Part shown: in pieces, positions 63,201 through 64,000 of the stretch
Position numbering within the stretch: position 1 is the first letter of the stretch
How the letters are laid out: every line of letters begins with the position of its first letter
Assembly (NCBI GenBank): GCA_026874595.1
Contig: CM049311.1
Coordinates: 54,069,676 to 54,133,675, forward strand
Length of the DNA: 64,000 nucleotides
DNA from: Sipunculus nudus
Taxonomy: Eukaryota > Annelida > Sipuncula > Golfingiida > Sipunculidae
Direction of reading: 5' to 3'
The notes under the pieces: model-generated
Seen by the model: only the letters and a program-made list of their open reading frames with translations
What the model was told of the DNA's origin: nothing
Databases searched by the model: none
Position numbers and translations under genes: made by a program

Positions 63201-63624
63201 GTACTCTTCTAACAGACGGACATCGGACACTGGACCATCTTTAGACCAGCCGACTTACAGCTATTTCCTTTAATATTCAACTTACGGTTTAAATTAAATG
63301 TTTCAAAATGATTAAGTTTTAAAAGAAGTGAGTTTAGACATGCTGGGCCACAAAACTGTCATGGGATCTAAAACACTAGAGGGGAACGGATAATTTCTAA
63401 TGAAAACAGGTTTTCTCTGACACCGGGCCACTGGCACTGGTTCGAGCGATAATAAAGGTATTACGAGAAAACAACAAACATCGGCTATTAAAAGTTCCGT
63501 TCATTCATGGATTAACTATCCACAACAAACAGGTGTATTCTATTAATATTTACTTTGGATCTTTGTCAGTAGAAAGTCCAAACTTCGCAGTGTAGGCTCC
63601 GTTGTCCAAAACCCAAACATTCAT
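38599..63624 (-). CDS. ACTR6: Actin-related protein 6 (ARP6), complete 12-exon gene
   Basis: Twelve exons joined by hand give 1191 nt, i.e. 396 residues plus stop, matching the length I recall for vertebrate ACTR6. ARP6 is a nuclear actin-fold protein of the SRCAP/SWR1 remodeller, which exchanges H2A for H2A.Z. Visible family landmarks are LDNGAYTAKFG near the N terminus (phosphate-1 region of the actin fold), GYLVNWELEKQVWD, VITEPCFNF, LLVDTGYSFTHIIPYC (phosphate-2 region), NVGGKVLTNHLKEIISYR, DYVLPDY, EVLFHPSDIGIQEMG, IIMTGGNCMLPGF (adenosine region) and the C-terminal YTWQGG...VTRQQYEEHG. All introns are GT-AG and every exon junction keeps phase. Introns run from about 0.1 to 8.7 kb and are filled with repeats. 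Exons 9-12 come from copy B of a tandem duplication; a second, 5'-truncated set lies downstream. Recognition is by eye against remembered ARP6 sequence, but several independent exons agree. Confidence 0.95.
39050..39112 (-). CDS. ACTR6: ACTR6 exon 11 (copy B)
   Basis: Reads (L)FNEVRSMAPDFYDVIINIPE(K), matching the EVR...YDV..V.PE part of ARP6. The acceptor is TTTACAG and the donor is GAGAA|GTAAGT. Confidence 0.94.
39246..39285. repeat. TA microsatellite in ACTR6 intron (copy B)
   Basis: Shorter allele of the duplicated TA run. Confidence 0.95.
39411..41472. other. 2,062-bp block present only in copy B
   Basis: Copy A passes from CCTCTCATG (31655) straight to GTCCCTACATTGC. Copy B has this block between the two. 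It contains two family 2 starts, two units of about 325 bp with ATGCTCACAGTACTGTCAAG, a family 2 3' hairpin, and the left end of a DNA transposon whose right end remains in both copies. A deletion in copy A is therefore more likely than an insertion in B. Confidence 0.85.
40248..41340 (+). repeat. Family 2 elements (ACTAGATATTTCTTGGCACC start)
   Basis: Two starts, at 40248 and 41060, each with a GGCACC-GCA-GGTGCC hairpin followed by ATAGTATCCCCAGAC. One 3' end at 41310-41337 has GTATCCCCTGAC, TTT, GTCTGGGGATAC. 41060-41340 is a short complete copy of about 280 bp. The rest holds units of about 325 bp also seen at 52540-53220 and 33230-33590. Confidence 0.75.
41427..43022. mobile_element. TIR DNA transposon in ACTR6 intron (copy B)
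   Basis: The left end CAGCAGTACCTGTTGTGAGG then GGACACC and the right end GGTGTCCCCTCACGGCGGAT are inverted. The surrounding CTCACAGTA / CTGTCAAGTGGCAAT matches the uninterrupted unit at 40806-40840, which defines the insertion site; a TA duplication would be expected, but the right copy reads TG. GTCCGC-rich ends recall pogo-like elements. No transposase was recognised. Copy A retains 31656-33222 without the left end. Confidence 0.65.
43973..44048 (-). CDS. ACTR6: ACTR6 exon 10 (copy B)
   Basis: Reads (E)MRPHFFKNIIMTGGNCMLPG, then FKERL. The TGGN...PGF motif is the nucleotide-pocket loop of the actin fold. The acceptor is GATTTCAG and the donor is CGTCT|GTGAGT. The intron to exon 11 is about 4.9 kb in copy B, but only about 2.8 kb in copy A because of a deletion there. 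Confidence 0.95.
44189..44312 (-). CDS. ACTR6: ACTR6 exon 9 (copy B)
   Basis: Reads IIRMNNERFCVPEVLFHPSD, IGIQEMGMAEAIVHTINKTP and E. ERF.VPE.LF.PSDIGIQEMG is diagnostic for ARP6. The acceptor is ATTTCAG and the donor is GAAG|GTAGGT. It is the exon that follows exon 8 in the intact gene. Confidence 0.95.
44575..44695 (-). CDS. ACTR6: ACTR6 exon 8
   Basis: Completes the previous AG codon and reads KKGGDNTVARDYVLPDYTQV, KRGYVRPVEE, then TTGKAQGSEQ, with the DYVLPDY signature. The acceptor is CCTTTCTT-side TTTTCAG|G and the donor is GAACAG|GTCAGG. Only the 3' 80 nt of this exon are inside the duplicated block, because the duplication boundary (44654) falls within the exon. Confidence 0.95.
44760..45311. 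other. ACTR6 intron 7, no repeat recognised
   Basis: AT-rich intron sequence without a recognised repeat. Confidence 0.5.
45312..45410 (-). CDS. ACTR6: ACTR6 exon 7
   Basis: Reads (R)QLMVMDETYVMNQCKEDVCY, then VSTQFWKDMEIA. MDET...N..KEDVCYVS is the ARP6 subdomain-4 segment. The acceptor is TTTTACAG and the donor is GCCAG|GTAATG. Confidence 0.96.
45411..48516. repeat. ACTR6 intron 6 with families B and C
   Basis: 45411-46100 shows nothing recognisable. 46100-46745 is family B (TTCTAGGTCCAATGGTTATG, GGATATTCTTAGCCCCATAG), ending in the hairpin at 46708-46745. 46780-47110 and 47255-47915 are family C units, the second ending ACTATAGCTCTGATGACTAA. 47930-48330 holds three units of about 160 bp with AAGTGTGACCAAAACCTAA.CA and GATGCACCTGCT. 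Confidence 0.7.
48517..48573 (-). CDS. ACTR6: ACTR6 exon 6
   Basis: A 57-nt exon reading (R)MNVGGKVLTNHLKEIISY(R). The NVGGK.LTNHLKE block is conserved in ARP6. The acceptor is CTTTCAG and the donor is ACAG|GTGAGG. Both flanking phases match exons 5 and 7. Confidence 0.96.
48845..50132. mobile_element. Pogo/Tigger-like TA-flanked element, 1,288 bp
   Basis: The left end CAGTGAAACCTGTCTGAA and right end GACCAGTTTTCACTG are inverted and flanked by TA at 48843-48844 and 50133-50134. Internal GTGTCCGC.T.AGTGAGGTGT blocks repeat near the right end, as is usual in such elements. It lies in intron 5 of ACTR6. No DDD transposase was recognised; a 73-codon minus-strand open frame (49083-49301) is discussed separately. 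Confidence 0.8.
50570..51133. repeat. 63-bp tandem array from the exon 5 splice-donor end
   Basis: About nine units. On the minus strand each resembles AACAATAAACCTGTGAAGCA, ATATATAATGAG, then GTAAGCC, i.e. the last codons of exon 5 plus its donor. Donor-like sites recur about every 62-63 bp near 50565, 50627, 50689, 50752, 50816, 50879, 50941, 51003 and 51068. Some have GTTAGCC instead of GTAAGCC. Confidence 0.92.
51134..51272 (-). CDS. ACTR6: ACTR6 exon 5
   Basis: Encodes (A)CELSMYQYQHEQPEKVLCC, LLVDTGYSFTHIIPYC, then NNKPVKQYIMR. The DTGYSFTHIIP stretch is the phosphate-2 region. The acceptor is CATTACAG and the donor is ATGAG|GTAAGCC. The last roughly 50 coding bases plus the donor are reiterated about nine times immediately downstream in intron 5 (50570-51133). 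Confidence 0.95.
51340..52560 (+). repeat. About 275-bp tandem family with GGTGGCACCACC
   Basis: Units near 51480, 51760, 52035 and 52310. Each contains two half-units of about 137 bp, one with GTAGGTGG.ACCACCTGTCT and one with GCAGATGG.ACCACCAGTCT. The short plus and minus ORFs here are shadows. Confidence 0.8.
52561..53300 (+). repeat. Family 2-type 325-bp units with a decayed 3' hairpin
   Basis: Two units with AAGTGGCAATGATGGGGTAT, CCAAGATGTTTGGCC and GTGTGATTTTCACCATATAT. A degenerate end ATAGTATCTCCAGACTTTGT then CTGCCAATCCAA lies at 53260-53291. Confidence 0.7.
53813..53936 (-). CDS. ACTR6: ACTR6 exon 4
   Basis: Reads VNARDSGIVITEPCFNFQSI...EEYQFLSLYRSK. ITEP.FNF and FEEYQF are ARP6 signatures. 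The acceptor TTTTCCAG is preceded by a polypyrimidine tract. The donor chosen is AAAAG|GTCAGC, because it gives the phase needed by exon 5 and restores the YRSKACELS alignment. The earlier GT six bases upstream would shift the frame into a stop. Confidence 0.93.
54195..54263 (-). CDS. ACTR6: ACTR6 exon 3
   Basis: Encodes the 23 residues GYLVNWELEKQVWDHMFGKE plus GVK. This is the highly conserved GYLVNW...QVWD...FGKE block shared by ARP6 and actin. The acceptor is TTTCCAG, the donor is AAG|GTACGC, and the exon is phase 0 at both ends. Confidence 0.97.
54264..55080. repeat. ACTR6 intron 2: two family 1 5' ends
   Basis: GGGACCCATGGGTCACTGTG at 54475 has the same downstream body as the 214-bp unit at 11949. 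GTGACCCATGGGTCATGACG then CTCAGCTGACT at 54790 carries the exact 12-bp subterminal repeat GCTCAGCTGACT. Confidence 0.65.
55081..56133 (+). repeat. 274-bp tandem family ending in a GTATCCGC hairpin
   Basis: Units near 55105, 55380 and 55653 alternate GTAGGTGGCGCCACCTGTCA and CAGGTGGCGCCACCATTTTT. The block ends with GTATCCGCAAAAC-TTC-GTTTTGGCGGATAC at 56103-56132, a stem-loop analogous to that of family 2. Confidence 0.8.
56134..57765 (+). repeat. Family B tandem array, second locus
   Basis: Five units with the same block order as 17159-18683. Terminates in GGACGGACAGACGGACGACG, then ATAGCTCAGATGACTTTCAG and TCAGCTGAGCTAA at 57728-57760. Here the full 3' end of family B is visible. Confidence 0.85.
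57766..58640 (+). repeat. Dispersed repeat family E, uninterrupted copy
   Basis: Same order as 12376-13734 plus 14540-14675, but without the LTR. Useful as the empty-site comparison for the LTR insertion. Confidence 0.7.
58641..59310 (+). repeat. Family C unit
   Basis: From GTGAAAATTAAATCAACAGT to a 3' end GGCTCAGATGACTTACAGTA then AGCTGAGCTAA at 59275-59306. Confidence 0.75.
59311..60250. other. ACTR6 intron 2, mostly unassigned
   Basis: 59320-59420 has a local GTACCTGG repeat. 59790-59945 has the TGAACTCTTGACC array. The remainder is unrecognised. Confidence 0.45.
60251..62370 (+). repeat. Dispersed repeat family A with nested insertion
   Basis: Matches 23454-24682 and 240-1420 on either side of the 699-bp insertion. 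Ends TAAGCTAAAAGGTTCACTAA at 62345-62368. Confidence 0.8.
60666..61364. mobile_element. 699-bp insertion: TACGCTCT inverted ends, 9-bp target duplication
   Basis: The ends TACGCTCT and AGAGCGTA are inverted. AGGAAGATA occurs on both sides (60657-60665 and 61365-61373), while other family A copies have a single equivalent site (GGAAAATAAAGCAAAATGG at 23801). The interior is clearly richer in GC and CpG than its surroundings and has no convincing ORF beyond 61 codons. A 9-bp duplication fits Mutator-like elements, but an 8-bp hAT-type duplication plus one chance base cannot be excluded. Confidence 0.85.
62371..62957 (+). repeat. Family B unit and family A tail in intron 2
   Basis: A single family B unit from GGTGGCGCCAACAATCTGCC to ATAGCCCAGATGACTTTAAG then TCAGCTAAGC (62680-62712). 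Followed by a short family A tail CACCATCGCATCAGCTCACA at 62830-62855. Confidence 0.75.
62958..63075 (-). CDS. ACTR6: ACTR6 exon 2
   Basis: The acceptor TTTTTCAG precedes one base that completes the exon 1 codon. The exon then reads LVPNCVIKAK...GDQIDECKD...GLYYLLPFQK. The PNC, DQIDE and LLPFQKG landmarks match ARP6. The donor is AAAAG|GTATTT at phase 0. Intron 2, which follows, is about 8.7 kb and is almost entirely dispersed repeats. Confidence 0.95.
63076..63553. other. ACTR6 intron 1
   Basis: 478-bp intron with a fragment of the ACGGACATCGGACACTGGAC type near 63214. Otherwise nothing recognised. Confidence 0.6.
63554..63624 (-). CDS. ACTR6: ACTR6 exon 1 (start codon)
   Basis: Encodes MNVWVLDNGAYTAKFGLSTD and a few more residues, aligning with the ARP6 N terminus and its phosphate-1 loop. 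The ATG at 63624-63622 was chosen because it lies just before the conserved VLDNGAY motif and the total length then matches the family. The donor is AAA|GTAAAT, and the exon ends two bases into a codon. No clear TATA box was assigned upstream. Confidence 0.93.
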
Positions 63625-64000
63625 GTTGCTTTGTAGTAGTGGACTGGTACCCTGAGAGACATCTATCTAAAATAGCTCAGTGTACAAGTCCGATGTATTG
63701 GTTGAGTGACGATCGAATGTTTAGGCCTATATAGGCCCTATATAACAGTTACGAGGGTTCAATTTTTGTATAGGCCTATTTGTATTTGTATATTCATTGG
63801 TAAAAAAAAGTATTATTGTCGGAATCAAACGAATCATATCATTATTTATTATTGTTATACACGACATGGCAGTCTGGGATTTAAAGAAGCTGAATTATGA
63901 GATATTAATAAACGCCACATGACAAGTAAATCCATTTTGTTTAAGCTTATGACATTATTATTAATTGGAAAACTCTATTTAACTGTTCTATTTACGATGT
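63625..64000. other. Upstream flank of ACTR6
   Basis: Presumed 5' UTR and promoter side of the minus-strand gene. TATATAGG-type sequence lies around 63725-63745, but no promoter is assigned with confidence. Confidence 0.4.

Noticed and set aside
1-64000. CRISPR array, because of short regular repeats
   Set aside because: Repeats are contiguous, without unique spacers, and the genome is eukaryotic with spliced exons.

Overview
The window looks like genomic DNA of an invertebrate animal, most likely a bivalve mollusc. Three things suggest this: AT-rich sequence, one widely spaced spliced gene with GT-AG introns, and a dense mosaic of tandem-repeat-bearing dispersed elements that resemble the pearl/HINE-type elements described in bivalves. 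The phylum is an inference. No ribosomal RNA, tRNA, bacterial operon or CRISPR array was seen.

One protein-coding gene could be assembled by hand: the minus-strand orthologue of actin-related protein 6 (ACTR6/ARP6), a subunit of the SRCAP/SWR1 chromatin remodeller that installs histone H2A.Z. Twelve exons at 63624-63554, 63075-62958, 54263-54195, 53936-53813, 51272-51134, 48573-48517, 45410-45312, 44695-44575, 44312-44189, 44048-43973, 39112-39050 and 38728-38599 join with matching phases into 1191 nt. That is 396 codons plus a stop, the length I recall for vertebrate ACTR6. The introns are large because they are packed with repeats.

The 3' half of this gene lies in a tandem duplication. Copy B (34854-44654) supplies exons 9-12 and the 3' part of exon 8 to the intact gene. 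Copy A (27066-34853) carries a second set of exons 9-12 plus an exon 8 cut at the junction, so it is a 5'-truncated duplicate downstream of the gene. The copies are nearly identical, apart from a 2,062-bp block missing from copy A and small indels. The distal breakpoint lies at the centre of a 22-bp palindrome with 3 bp of microhomology.

Layout: 1-4850, dispersed repeats; 5110-10480, a 40/42-bp satellite; 10480-13730, degenerate repeats, a MITE and a fresh 214-bp duplication; 13735-14539, a probable solo LTR with a heat-shock-element cluster and TATA box; 14540-18670, a 330-360-bp repeat family and a foldback element; 18684-19668, a 90-bp satellite; 19851-21390, a complete palindrome/hairpin-ended element with nuclear-receptor-like DR1 motifs; 21390-27060, more dispersed families and a MITE; 27066-44654, the duplication; 44655-63624, the rest of ACTR6 with intronic repeats, including a 63-bp array built from the splice-donor end of exon 5, a pogo-like element and a 699-bp TIR element with 9-bp target duplications.

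The most promising undescribed pattern is a set of dispersed families with unrelated bodies but one shared end design: a 5' palindrome or hairpin, a subterminal repeat of about 12 bp, and a 3' stem-loop containing its inverse. This suggests a group of non-autonomous rolling-circle (Helentron/HINE-like) elements.
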